Counted from the stretch's first letter, positions 31,646 through 43,859 are shown. The stretch is DNA of 64,000 nucleotides from Arthrobotrys musiformis (GCA_036971715.1 JAVHJL010000003.1:3038001-3102000); one strand, 5' to 3'. The notes: generated by a model from the sequence alone, not told the origin. A program made the numbers and translations.

Positions 31646-34221
31646 TTAACCAGCATGCTCCACGATCTCCGACACCAGTCCCTTGCCTTTGATGGTACTC
31701 TTGATCTGTTCCGGTATCGGACACTCCACAAAGTCGTCTTCCTCCGTCTCCCCGGGAACATAAACATTAAATGCCGTAGTCTTGCTGGTATAAATCTCAA
31801 TACCCACACTTTCCTTCGAAACGTAAAGCGTTCCGCTATCGCATCCGTCGATGGTGATAGCAGGGACAACACCCATGATCTGGAATGCAAATTTCTTGGA
31901 TTTGATGACATCGATTGAGGAGACGAGGGTGTCGACAACCACGTTTGTCTTTTCGCATTCGTTCATGAAGATGGCGTTGAATTTACCTTTGATCTGGAGG
32001 GTGGTGTTTTTGCAGTGGTACAAGGATACGGTTTGGTTGATTTCGATGCTGGGGAGGCTTAGTGTTTGGTCGTTTTCGTAGTTTTCCTGTAGTTTTATTA
32101 GTTCTCATATCTTCGATGAGTCCGCTCATAGCGGTACGTCTGTGGTTTTGGAGGAGGGGCATACGATAATCCACTTGTTCCCGTCCAACTCCATCTTTGG
32201 TGGCTTCTTCTGCTTCATATGGGCTGGCTTTGGCTTAGCTTGCGGGCCTGGTGACTTTGGCCGTGCTGTCTCCCCAGATACAAGAGACGAGGCACGTAGC
32301 GATGGGTTCTTGTGTGTCATCTCGCTCTTGTCGACTTTACGGAGCCCGGCAGTAACACCGGTACCCTGGTTCAGTTGTGCGAATACCGCTCCCATATCAC
32401 CTCCGCTACTGCTGCTGCCGCCGGTATCCTTTGGCAACTCGAGAATCGGTGCCGGACCTGGGGGGGGAGGAGGTGGAGGGGGTGGTGGTGGTGCACCGCC
32501 GGCCGGTGCCGGAGCAGGAGCAGCAGCAGCAGCAGCGGTCGATTTCTTGAGAGTCGCCATGATTTCTGGGGCATCGCCACCCTCACGGTTCCATGTGATA
32601 CCACGGAGGTGGTATTTTCGGACATAGTCTTCGAGGGTCTTGCAAATGCCGTACCACGACCGAACCCATTCGACATGCTTCTTGTCCCTGTAATCGTTTT
32701 GTTAGTTTCCTACTTTTTATATCCATTTGTACTCTCTCGTATGCGCGTACTTCTCCTTCCACTCCTTTATCACCCTGTTCCCGTAGAACTGGCCAGCGTT
32801 CGCCATCTCGGTCACGAATTCTGCAGGCTTGGTATCCAAAGTGACCCAAGCCAAAGCCGGCACGGCCTCACTGACCATGGACAAATGGCTTTGAAGAGGT
32901 CCTGCCCTGTGTGCCTCCCTGTGTTCATTCACACTGTTCATGTATGATTGCATGTCTTTGATAAGGTCAAGGTACTCCTTCGATGCTATGTCAGGTTTCC
33001 TCGCCTTTGTCGATACAAGCAGGAATAGGCGCTGAGCTTGGAAGCCCTGGCGGACAAATTTTGCCTAGAGAGATGACATAGGTGGTTAACATTGCTGATC
33101 TTGGTGGGTGTTGACGCTACGGGATGGACGTAGATGAATGGGACTAAAAGCGGGCGTATACGCACTTGCTCGGCGAGCAAAGGATCAATCTCCCTACTCA
33201 ACTCCTCAAACTTATCCAACAATGTCAAAACGTCATCATCGTAATCAACGATACTCGACGGCAACGGTTCTGGTGGAGGTGGTGGTGGTGGAGCTCCAGC
33301 TGCTGCTCCAGCAGCTTTATTAGCTCCTGCTGAGGTTTCGGCTGCATTCGAGGCGACGGCTGCAGCGATAGCTGCCGGAGCTTGACCGAGACTTTGTGAT
33401 TCAAAGGTTACGATGTCCTCCAATCGAGACGTCGCAGCTTCGAGTCTACATGCGAGGCGTGTTAGCGTTTCCCAGTTGAACGGCTTTTCCGAATCGTCTG
33501 CTGACGACGCCCCTCCTTCTAATCCCTCTCCCGCTCCATCTAGTAGTTGTCCAGTCTCTCCCTCCCTTGTTGTACCGTCACCAGCGCCACTGCCGCCGCT
33601 GTCTGCTCCGTTATCCGATCTTCCAGACTCAGTTCCAAGCTCTGAATCCCGCCGGGTAGATTGCGAGGTATTTGTTTCAGAGTTCTCACGATCCCGACCA
33701 AGAGTGCTAGCACCAATGGTCGAAACGGCACTCGAAGACCCCCAATCGCGGTGTTCTAAATCCTCTTGGTCTCGGCCTGCTTCTTCCTCACCATCTCCAG
33801 CTGTGACGGTGAGTTCGGAGCGCTTATCATCCACGGCAGTGGTGCTGTCATCTTCGGGGGGTACGGAGGACATCGTAGGTGCAATGGACGGTAATTATAG
33901 CTTCTTCGGGTCGACGAAACATACACACGGAACGAGGGATCTCGACCAAAAACAAGCATGGAAGCTGATGGCTCTTGTTGATGTACCCCATCATGATGCC
34001 CAAGCTACTAGATGGAGTGAGAGAGTATTTGCGAGTATAAATTTCAACCTTATCGGGCTGGCCTGGAACTTGGTTCTGGCCGTTGCCTCGCCGCGTAGTC
34101 TCGGTACGCCGATATCCCCATACCCGGATTTGGACATTTTTCGAAAGCTTATAAGGAGAGAAGCTTACCTCTTGATCAGCGTCGTCAGATTATGAAGCTG
34201 GGGCGGGTTATTAGTCGCCAT
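31646..34221 (-). CDS. SRV2: Adenylyl cyclase-associated protein (CAP/Srv2)
   Basis: Binds adenylyl cyclase and recycles actin monomers. Five exons (34221-34169, 33445-33166, 33064-32751, 32687-32165, 32086-31646) give 536 aa. Exon 1 plus 2 recreate the N-terminal cyclase-binding coil (TLIKRLEAATSRLED). A helical folded domain follows (exons 2-4), then a run of 11 prolines after GGAP, a WH2-like LRKVDKSEMTHKNP, and the C-terminal beta-helix CARP domain (KWIIENYEN, SLYHCKNTTLQIKGKFNAI, ending GLVSEIVEHAG). A second, shorter Pro run lies in exon 2. Intron 1 is 723 nt, far longer than any other intron here, and contains a long in-frame open stretch (see findings). The alternative is that this region encodes an N-terminal extension. 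Confidence 0.93.
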
Positions 34222-34865
34222 GATGGATATTTCGATTTGGTCGTCGGAGTTTTTTTTTTAAAGTCGGAAAAGAAGGAAAGATTTAAGGAGAGAGAGGTTG
34301 TAGTTGAATGAAGGACTGGTTGGCTTACCTCGCTCGTTAAGTTAGCTGAGAGGTTGGCCGGGTGGGATGATGCTGGCGGGGCTTAAAGCTCCTTAGCTGA
34401 CCATACAATCAATGTTGGCTGGGCCAACGCAACACGGGGCTAACTTGCAACAGCCAGGCCTCCGCCAGGACATGGGATTGTGGTGATCGAGCGGATGCTT
34501 GGAATGGGAAATCGATGCGGGTTTGCATTGGCACTAATTCAGGGGAAAGATACATGGATAAGTAAGTACATTTTAGAGCCAACGGTTCCCTTGATCATAA
34601 GATCGAGCCGTAGTTAGTTGCGGGGTGCTACTACAATTTAGGACTAGAGAAACATATGCTATATTCTAGTAAAAACCAATCTGTAGCTTGCAGACAGCTA
34701 AATAAAACTATATTAAATGCAAAAACCTCAAAAGGCATAGGATGGTAAATGCAAATGGCGGGTGGTAATATGGTGGGTGGGGGTATCGGGCCTTCATATC
34801 GCTTCGTCAGTAAACCGGTCGGCATTGTATGCTCAAACTGCATCATCCCCGTGAGGGTTTATAGT
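34222..34865. promoter_or_regulatory. SRV2 upstream region
   Basis: 640 bases between the SRV2 start and the stop of the next minus-strand gene. GC-rich GGC-repeats near 34380-34460; no specific element identified. Confidence 0.4.
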
Positions 34866-36229
34866 TCACGAATCCACTGCAGTGTTCGCTTCCAATATAA
34901 CTTTCATCTCTGAGTACTCCAACTCGTCCTCGGGATCAATATTATCCAACCAGGAGAGCGGATTACCCCTCAGCGCTGTCACAAGAAGTAGCTTCCGCTC
35001 CTTGTCCGACATCTTCGAGTCAAGAACTTCAATCAACCCCTCAAAAGAATTAAGGAACCGTTTGAAGCTTCCAGTACCATCGTAAGTGAGCTTGCACAAT
35101 CTATCTCGAGCCACAAGCTTGACTTCAGAAACGCTGGAATCCTCATGAGGCCTCGAAACCTCGACGTACGAATGATCGTCTCCATTTTGAGACGATGGCT
35201 CACCAGATACCTCCTCGGGGCTGGACTCATCTCCACCGGCTCCGCATATCACCGCTGAATCCTCTTCGTCCTGATTCTCCTCGCACCATTTCTTGTATTT
35301 CTTGAAGAGCTCACACGGCTCCTCGCCGAACAAGTCGATGAAGAGCTTGTCCGAGTAGCGGCGGTTTTTCATCCACCCGTTGATACGGGGTACGGTTTCC
35401 GGCCCGTACTGCCGTTCCAGCCAGAGAAGGAAGTACGCCGTCTTTTCATAGCCGTTATCCCACTCATCGCCCTCCCCACGGTGCCAGTGAGGCGGTATAA
35501 AACCACCTTTAAATCGGACCCAGCTAAACATACAGTCAGCAGTGCCCCGTAACACAAGCATGGGAATGGTAAACAATACTTACTCAGCAATCCCCTCAAT
35601 CAACCCTCCATTCGCCCCTCCGAAGGCATTATATTGAAAACAGTGCACCATTTCATGCCTAATAACACCTAGAATCTCCTGTCTATCCTGTTTACCATGA
35701 GACCGTTGGTGGACCCCTGCGATGTAATCTGTGGAAAAGTGTATTTCCTTGTGGTCGTCATCGATTTCCATGCCTGTGGTGTAGGCAACGCCATCCATGC
35801 TACGCACGATAAATGTGACTGATCGAACGCTACACAACACGTCAGCCACTTAATTATCAAGCTTCCCAGAAGAAGGGGCGATTTTTAAGATCACAAGAAG
35901 GGAAGAAGGGGGGAATACTTTTTCGGCGCGTTTTCAGGTGTGTACAGCGCCGTTAATACGCCTACTACGGCGTCAACGAGTACATCGTGAAGGTTTAATC
36001 CGCTGTTAAATACAACTTCAGACCCATCGCTGCAAAGATCATTAAATCGTAATCTAATCAGTGGAATACGGTATCCGGCTTTGTAAATAACACCCTTCCC
36101 CTGCTGAACTACTTCTATTTCTTCCTCACTCATTGTAATCTTTGGGTTTTCTGGTGAATCGAGTCGTGATGTTTGCTGGAGGATAGGAGGGATTGTGGAT
36201 GAAGTGCGGGGAGGGGGTGGTTGTGACAT
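34866..36229 (-). CDS. Basic secretory protein-type metallopeptidase with Gag-like C-terminal domain
   Basis: Three exons (36229-35919, 35829-35584, 35523-34866) give 404 aa. Residues about 30-270 match the plant-type basic secretory protein (BSP) peptidase family: VRSVTFIVRSMDGVAYTTG, EIHFSTDYI, HEMVH (zinc HExxH, about 162-166) followed by CFQYNAFGG, and GLIEGIADWVRFKGG formed across the second junction, then WDNGYEKTAYFLLWLE. A polar acidic linker follows. The last 75 residues (about 330-404; LTYDGTGSFKRFLNSFEG...LLLVTALRGNPLSWLDN) look like the retrotransposon Gag capsid-type domain (FDG..FxxFLxxFE...LxGxAxxW). There is no signal peptide, odd for a family named as secreted. No stop or splice signal separates the two parts. 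Confidence 0.8.
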
Positions 36230-37414
36230 ATATATAGAAATAGCTTGGGGGTTTGAGAGGTGACGACTTGTGGGTCTCTCCTTCGTTCTTGGGGAATGGA
36301 TAAAGAGGAATGGGGGGAGCTTGGGGATGATTTATAACGGATTCGGTAGCCTGAGCCGGGTGTGTGGCTGATAATGTGGCGGGAATAAGCTCTATTTGGA
36401 TATTGGCCTCGTTTATGCGCCACAGATCTCTAGAAAAGGTTAGATAAGAGACACGGACGGGAAGGTTTATGAGATCATGAGATTGGGAAGATTCAAGGTT
36501 TCTGGAAATGCTCCGATGATGAATGGAGAGATGAGTCTTCTTGACATCATTTGGAGTTGAAAGGAGGTGCACTAGGTGAAGGTATCGTCAATGCACCTAC
36601 AATAAAATACTGGAACACGGAGCTACAGCCCGATAACACCGTGCTTGCCTCCGTTAGCCACACTATGACCCAGAATACCAATGTGGCGTAAGCCAGAACC
36701 AGGATCCTTGTTTATCCATTTTCCATTATCCAACAAGATAGAGCCCGAACCGTGGATACAACCATATCGATGTATCAAATGCAATATCTTAATTTATATA
36801 ATTTTCACCCGGCTCTAGGCTAGTTTCGTTCCCAGGCTCTAGGCTATGTTTTCGAGATCTCTAATATAATGAAACCCCGAAATTATATCCAATGTGGAGA
36901 GTAGTCGACGCCAAGGCGCATTATTATTAGAATCTATAAAAACTCCCTGGGCCCGGGTGCGCGCGCGAATGGGGACAAAACTTTAAAGATTAAGCTTTCA
37001 GAAACGTTGTAAGCTTAGTATACTAGTAGTGTTACCTCTAGCTGCACTATGCTCTGGCAACTCACCCGGGGGGGGGGGCTAGATCAAGTTGAGGAGTCTG
37101 GCGACGAGGCAAGGGCTAGATATAGAATTAGCGTTCTACTCAACGTTGTCCTCGCATATGTGTTTATGCGAAGAATACAATACGATCACAAAATGCGATA
37201 ACTCGCAGGAGGTTTTGAATAAAGTAATCAAGTTTCGTACATAAGATATCTATACCTATAATGGATAAGAGAGGGCAGTATGTCTCAGAAGTATAAGGAC
37301 CTAGGTAGATAGATAGAATAAAATCATAACATCGATACAAATCGGCCTCATTGCCTTTTTTGTCTGGCTCAGCCCCCAACTACAACGACAACCTGATCAT
37401 TCCCAAACGCTTCG
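36230..37414. other. no gene recognised
   Basis: 1.2 kb upstream of the BSP peptidase and downstream of the repeat protein. The open frame 36126-36572 (minus) mostly overlaps the peptidase start in another frame. GC-rich oddities: CCCGGGTGCGCGCGCG near 36952 and a run of G around 37068-37078. Confidence 0.5.
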
Positions 37415-39539
37415 CTAATAATATCCGCCAATGTCCTCTTCTTCTTGTTGTTCTTCCTCGACTGTTGGCTTTGGCGGCTCTGACTTGGTTGTCTTGCAGC
37501 CCGCCGGCAAATCCCACACCGTTGAAGTCGTGCATCCGCAGTTATTAGGACACATCGTCGGTCCTAGAGTTGTACCCGTAACTTGCTGTTTGGCTCCGAT
37601 ACACGAGCAAGCACCGGTAGATGTGACGGTAACAAGCGTCTTGCAAGGCGTTTTACATGGTACCAGCTGCTCCTTTGCGCAACTGAGGAAAACTTGCCGT
37701 ACTTTAGACGGGGGGCAAGCTACTGTCGTTCCTTTCCCGATCGGAGACGGGGTAGGTGTCTTTGGCTTCGGAGTGACAGGAACAGGGGAATTTCGGGTAG
37801 GATAGGGGCAGAGCGTAGTAAATTTAGTGTAGGTTCTCCTGTTAGACACCGTCTTAATAGTGGATGTTACACAGGCGCCATCAAGTAGTTCTGTCGAAGT
37901 TGGGGGCTTTTCGGTAGGAACCTCTTCGGTGGGAGCTTCTTCGGTTGAGGGTTTCCCAGTTGCAGCTGGCTCCTCTGTTATTGGAATTGTGAAAGGAGGG
38001 AAAGGGCAGATTCTGGCAACTGTAGTAGTTGTTTTCTTTCCAGATACCGATGTAATCGTGGTCGTTCTACAACCACCGGCAATTGGTGGCGAGGGAGAAC
38101 TAGAACGGCTAGGGATTGGTTTTTTGACAGAGACCTCTTCTTCATCTCCGTCAGTCGAAGGTTTCCCGGTTGCAGCTGGCTCATCCGTTATTGGAATTGT
38201 GAAAGGAGGGTAGGGACAATGTTTGGCAACTGTCATAATTGTTTTCCCTTTAGAAACCGTTGTGATGGTGATTGTTCTGCAGGCCCCCCCTAGGATCGGT
38301 TTTTCGACAGGGACTTCCTCATCTTCCTCAGTCGAAGGCTTTCCTATCGGAGTCGGCTTTACAACAGGAGTCGGTTTTACTGTACGACTTGGCTTTCCTG
38401 TGGGGGTTGGCTCCTCGCCAATTGTAATAGTGAAAGGGGGGTATGGGCAGAACTTGACAGTCTTCGTAATTGTTTCCTTTCCTGATACCGATGTAATAGT
38501 TGTAGTCCTTTGACAAGCCCCATCGAGTGGTTCTGAGGAAGAACTAGAGGTTGGTTTTTTGGAAGCAATTGGTTTTACGATAGGAACTTCTTCATCTTCG
38601 TCAGTCGAAGGCTTTCCCGTAGGAGTTGGCTCTTCGCCAATTGTAAAAGTGAAAGGGGGGTATGGGCAGAACTTGATAGTCCTCGTAATAGTTTGCTTTC
38701 CGGATACTATTGTAGTAGTAGTAGGCTCTCGGCAAGCCCCATCAAGTAGCTCTGTAGTAGTAGGAGGCTTGTCAGGAACAACCTCTATCTCTTCTTCATC
38801 GATGGAATCCTCTTCATCGGTAGGAACTTTCCCCGTTGAGGTCGAGGGATTCCCAGTTGGGGGTTTTCCACTGGTTAGAGGTTTTTCAGTTGGAGCCGGG
38901 GGCTCCTCGGTCAGTGGAATCGTGAAAGGGGGGTACGGGCAGATTTTTACAGCTGCAGTAACCGTTTTCTTGCCAGACACTGATGTAGTGGAGGTCGTCC
39001 TACAAGCACCGACAATTGGTGGCGTGGTAGTAGTACGCATAGTAGGTACCGGTACTTTGATAGAAGCCGTTTTTGTCGGCTCTGGGGGCTCGTTGCAGAC
39101 GGTATAGACGCTTGTTATTGTCGTAGTCCTCAATGAGCAACCGCTTTGCAGCTTTAGACGGACTTCGCGGGGCTCGAGTCCGCGGATTGCACTGGCAGAG
39201 ACCCTATATTCTCGAAGCTCAAGGGTTAGCAACTTGTCTAACATTATAATAGATACAGCTAGCAGTGTTTGCTACTAAATTTGAAATATAACATGGATGG
39301 CCCTGAATGGACCCGTCGACTATCCCATGTACGCATACAACCAAAGTTATATACACACATGATATCTATACCTAAGTAGGTATATATACTGGGTTATGTA
39401 CATATTTATCTCGTAAAACCAAACACATATAGATATATCTACATGATTCTAGTATTCTACACAGATGCTCCGGAATGATTATTAAAAATTGAACTTACGT
39501 CGCAAGCACAAAAGGAAGAGCAACTATATTGAACTTCAT
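37415..39539 (-). CDS. Secreted Thr/Pro-rich protein with ~36-residue cysteine repeats
   Basis: Two exons: 39539-39499 and 39203-37415, 609 aa. The tiny first exon plus the start of exon 2 create a clean signal peptide (MKFNIVALPFVLAT then VSASA), which is why I prefer this start to the internal ATG at 39244. The body has about five good and one or two degenerate copies of a unit: ACRTTTITSVSGKKT, a short stretch, ICPYPPFTIPITEEP, joined by Thr/Pro/Lys/Glu linkers (TGKPSTEE) of variable length. Each unit has two Cys. The C-terminus is a different Cys-rich region (CPPSKVRQVFLSC, CKTPCKT, CSCIG, CPNNCGC) and an acidic tail ending GGYY. No GPI signal. Probably an O-glycosylated wall or extracellular protein; no named family recognised. 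Confidence 0.75.
37850..39070. repeat. intragenic coding repeats (~36-residue cysteine units)
   Basis: The strand opposite the gene repeats GTGAAAGGAGGGTAGGG-like blocks at about 37990, 38203, 38430, 38650 and 38926. They encode the CPYPPFTI core of successive protein units. Spacing varies from about 210 to 280 bases because the linkers differ in length. Confidence 0.8.
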
Positions 39540-42487
39540 TGTAAACTCCGTCGTGTACGCCTATAGTTAATATTTAATAATATTAATAGATGTAACGATA
39601 GCCGCACAACTGGATTTCAAAAGTGCTCCAAATTTGCAAGATCTAGTCAAAGGGCCGGTCAGCAAATTAAATTTGCGTAACCGACTTAGGTATGTAGAGA
39701 ATGAATGGTAGTTGGTAGAAGCGTCCTCAAATAAAAGAATGAACGGATGCGGTGGGCCGATAGGCACTCGTGATCCAAACGAGAGGCTGGAGAGGGAAGT
39801 TTCCAAGGAAGTGATTCATCCGGGGTCCTGGATCTGCCTTTATATAGTACAATCCTCACGAGCTTCACGCTCTGGAATCGAGCCCGATGCATCGCAGTAT
39901 CGTATATATTCAAATTCAGTTGCGGCGATTCGATTTAATGATATAGCAAGTGCAACCGGTCATCTGCCCATCACCGATGAAGAAGAATCCTAAAGTATTC
40001 TCAGAGGCTTCGATTTTCCCAACTAGTATGAGGAAACATAAACTGCATATGCATGTTTCGTTGATCTGCGAATTCGTGTACCGTTGTAGTTAATCATAAG
40101 ACCAGGTATTGACGATATAGGAAAACGAACATTTGTAACCGTAAATGTCATGCACGATGTTAAAACCTAATTGTCTACAGCTTAGATCTACCTACCAGCC
40201 TAACCACTCGGCTTGATAGCCCCCCATAGACTTCCAACAATATACATGAATCGGGTAAATCCAGCCCGGTCGGCAACATTTGTACCACCGCCAAGCACTC
40301 ATGATCATGGAAACTCCTCGCTAGCCGAGGAGAAACCTAAAAGCTTGTCTGGAACTAACTATTCGAGTAGATGCAGATGGTAGGACAAGATCGGAGCCGC
40401 CAAATAGTTCTTTAAAAATTTAAGTTCACTCTGTATGCATATATATGCATATGTGCTCGTGTTTTTTGGATCGATATTCGAATATTCGACCAACAAACGT
40501 GAAAGTCGGTTCTTTGACTGGTAGCTAGAGACAGACCTGCAGAACTGTGCAGCACGCGGGCATTTATGCAGAGATGTTCATATCTACAACAGTCGAGCCT
40601 AAACTTCGCATTGTATCCGAGGAGCACAGTCTTTAACAACTAATTAATTTACGTCGAACGGAGCCTTCCGCGATTTTAATTAGCATAGGTTTACTCTACA
40701 AACCCAGCGACCCAAGACCGTTTGATGCTATATAGCTATATAGAAAATTTAAACTGGACGATGTACTACAATTTATGCCAAGCTATTGCAACAAACATAG
40801 CCATTGGAACATGTCAGTTCCTAGGTCGACGACTGACAGTATTAGGGAGGCATAGGCGTTGGAACCAAGTTCGGCCACTCCTCGTGCGGTCTGGGTTTGG
40901 ATAGCGACGAACTTTCGATCGGATTTACAATTACAAGGCAAATAAAATTTCGAAGATGTAAGTACTCTCATTACACGAGGAGGTGAGCCTAAGTACTTGT
41001 TTCTCCTATAATTAGCACATACATACATATGCATACAAATTGAATGTTTAACTATGCGGTGGGGTAGAAGCGTAAGGCTTGGTTTTTGGGGTTGAATGTC
41101 TGGAGCTACACTCCTAGCAGAACCTAATGCGGGGTTAATATATATAAGTAAGCATTCTGTATGTTATTTTATAATTTTATGGCTTTAGTAGCTTAGTACC
41201 TTAGGTAGATGATATACGTTTCCCTTGTTGAAATGGAATGCTAAACTCGGAGCGAGTTCAAGCCTTTGCCAGTGTCTTAGCCACTTTTTGGCGCGCGTAA
41301 TTAAGAAACTTGGTGAGGTTTGGTGAGGGTTTATTTAAACAGGCCCTGAAATTTATAAAAATGGCATGGCATTTTCTTACAATAGGATCGATAGTCAAAG
41401 CATGGTATACTACTGTGTACTGCATGGAACGATATCTCAAGCACGGATACAGTTTTCACGGATGAGGGAGCCGAGAGGCCCTGCTATGTGCTCAGGCACT
41501 CAACTTCGAATTGGCCTGATTAATGAGGGCAGGCTTTCGCCTAGGAAGTTAGCCAAGATTAGCGCTGTTCACTCCAGACCATCGATTAGAGTTCGGAGAG
41601 GCCCTAAAATGGAGTCGAGTGAGGCACATGTTGGTACGTAAACAACCCTCCCATCGCGGAACAATCTCCAAAAGTTTGTTTAAAAGTGCCCCTACCGATT
41701 TTACCACGAACTTCGGGTCCCCCCGATGGGTTGATACAAAGATCATAACTGAGATACAAAGATCATAACTGAGATACAAAGATCATAACTGATATACGAT
41801 ATTGTAGCGCAATTTGGGACATCGACTTTCACCAACAGAAAATAGAACTCTATTCACCCTCAGCCGCGCCATGCCTACATGGTACGGGTCTAGATTTTAA
41901 TATGCATATATGAGGTGGTATCGATTCCACACTCCAACATTGTGATGCCTGTACTGGCCAGTGGACCGTTGCCAGAGCTCCAGACCGCAATTTCCGAGGA
42001 ACCATATAGACAACTTTGCATTACATGAACGAGTCAAGCTAGTATCAAATCGTCGTATGTTCGGAATCCACGCCAACCTCGTCGCTTGGTCTAAACGCTT
42101 TTGGGACCTAACCACAGTCCCAACGCAGAAATCAACCAATCACCACCACAGCCTGGCGCCTCAAAAGATAAAATTTGTATCATGGTGTCGGTTGGCGGCG
42201 ACCCCGTCACCAAAAGGGGCCCTAGGGGTTATTCCTGTGTGCGCTGAGGGCCTCGAAGATCTATAAGTTCGAGGGGAATTCTCGCGCGGCAAACAATATG
42301 TAGACTGTTATATATCCCCCAGTGAACCTTTGGATTCTGAGTTCCTTCTACTGATTTGTGATCAAATTGGTAAAAAGGGTCCAGTTTTTTTCAAGTTCCT
42401 AGTCGCTCTTTTAATATATTGTCGACACTCGCTTTTACCCCTTTTTTAAAAAATTTAATAAATTGTTATCCTTGTCCTTGTTTCAAA
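39540..42487. other. gene-poor stretch between two secreted-protein genes
   Basis: Nearly 3 kb with only short, unconvincing frames. It holds one short tandem repeat (41733-41792) and otherwise A/T-rich DNA. I recognise no transposase or reverse transcriptase remnant. Confidence 0.5.
41733..41792. repeat. 20-bp tandem repeat, three copies
   Basis: Three perfect head-to-tail copies of GATACAAAGATCATAACTGA, followed by a decayed GATA start. Non-coding. Confidence 0.95.
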
Positions 42488-43859
42488 ATGTTCATTTTGA
42501 AGAGTTTGGTGGCCGCGCTGGCCTTGGGGTTGGTTCAAGAAACCATTGCGGCTGCGGCCGCACCTGCGTGCTGCACAAATAAGTGCGGCAAGCCAGTACA
42601 ATTGGCTAAGAATGGCAAGAAGGACTGCTCTGCCTTCTTGATCAAGACCGTTATTCCGACGAGGTATGTCGTGTTATACTTTCGTCCATTCGATATGAAA
42701 GTTCTGTATCGAATATCAATTGCTAAAACTCCCTGCGAGTAGAACCACCACGCTGTTCAAGACTACGACTCTAGCTCGAACAACAACGGTTTCTAAAACG
42801 ACAACTTTGGCCAAGTCCTCGACTGCTATAAAGAAGGTGACTGATACTACGGATATCACGGTCACTACTGTCATCTCAGAGACCGACTACAGCACCAGCA
42901 CTTCTCTGGCGACAACTGAAGAGACAGCGACTGTGACGGATACCACGACCACTGTCGAAACCCTCTATGAAACCACTACAGTCCCCTACCCGGTCGAAAC
43001 GGTATCAATCACCTTGAAGAAGCGCAGTGCAAAACCCACCAAGCCATCATATGCCTCCGCTTGCGACAATGGGGCTTACACCCGTGCTTGCTCTTGCCTC
43101 GGTATAAAGCCTAAGACAACTACCAGATCAGCGGTCGTCAAAACCGTCTACAAGACTAGAACTGCTTATAAAACCGTCACCGCTTACAAGACTTTCACTG
43201 CCTATAAGACCAATACCGTCACACATACCAGCAAAGCCAATACTGAAACGCGGACTCACAGCGTTTCTCTATCTACTTACACAACCATCATCTCTGGTAC
43301 CGCCATCACTGCCACTGAAACTGTAACCCTCACGGAGCCTGCTACCCTCACCGAAACTACAGTTTCTGTAGCCACCCAAACCGCAGACCCCGTCCCACCC
43401 ACCTGCGCAGGCAAAGGTTTCGCATTATATATACGCGACTCAACCAATGCTAACGGCTGGGGTGCGGGCACGATAAACAGCATCGGGGAAGGCATATATG
43501 TCCGTTTGTGGAGCAATGGGGCCGCCCCAATGGCAATCGACGACAACGGTAATCTCCAAAGCTGGTATGGTTCCACTTTCCAATATAAGATTAAAGCCGC
43601 AGATATCCTCCCAGCCAAGGTGTGGATCCAGTACATTCCAGCGGGTGTTTCGTACACATGGGCGTCCGTGGATTTGACATGCGGCATCGGAGGTGCGCCG
43701 GACTACGAACTCACTTGCAAATCTGCGACTGAAACCTACCTGACCACGTTTTGCCGGGAGAATGGTGAATACCGACTTACGGTTTATACTGACGTTAGCC
43801 AGTTGAACGGGTGGGTTTGTACCAATGACGGAAAATCGAAAGCTACTTGCATTCTTTGA
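42488..43859 (+). CDS. Secreted Thr-rich protein with Cys-containing C-terminal domain
   Basis: Two exons (42488-42663, 42743-43859) give 430 aa. Signal peptide MFILKSLVAALALGLVQ, then APACCTNKCGKP. Several short Thr-rich repeats follow: TTTL(F/A)xK/R(T) units near the second exon start, and a run of four related YKT units (VYKTRTAYKTVTAYKTFTAYKT), with a dibasic KKR before them. A Cys cluster (CDNGAYTRACSCLG) separates the two. The last 150 residues (from PPTCAGKGFALYIRD, through NGWG, YVRLWSNG, to CILstop) are a non-repetitive domain with six or so Cys that resembles unassigned C-terminal domains of fungal Thr-rich wall proteins. No GPI signal. The function is unknown; extracellular location is well supported. 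Confidence 0.75.

Noticed and set aside
33413..34195. 260-codon open frame on the plus strand across SRV2 intron 1 and exon 2
   Set aside because: Opposite a conserved SRV2 exon; Ser/Pro-rich product is the reverse complement of the Glu/Ser-rich frame. No domain.
37583..37888. 101-codon plus-strand frame opposite the repeat protein
   Set aside because: Shadow of the Cys/Thr-rich minus-strand gene.
39540..42487. Possible decayed transposon in the gene-poor stretch
   Set aside because: No reverse transcriptase, transposase or terminal repeats seen; only one 20-bp tandem repeat.
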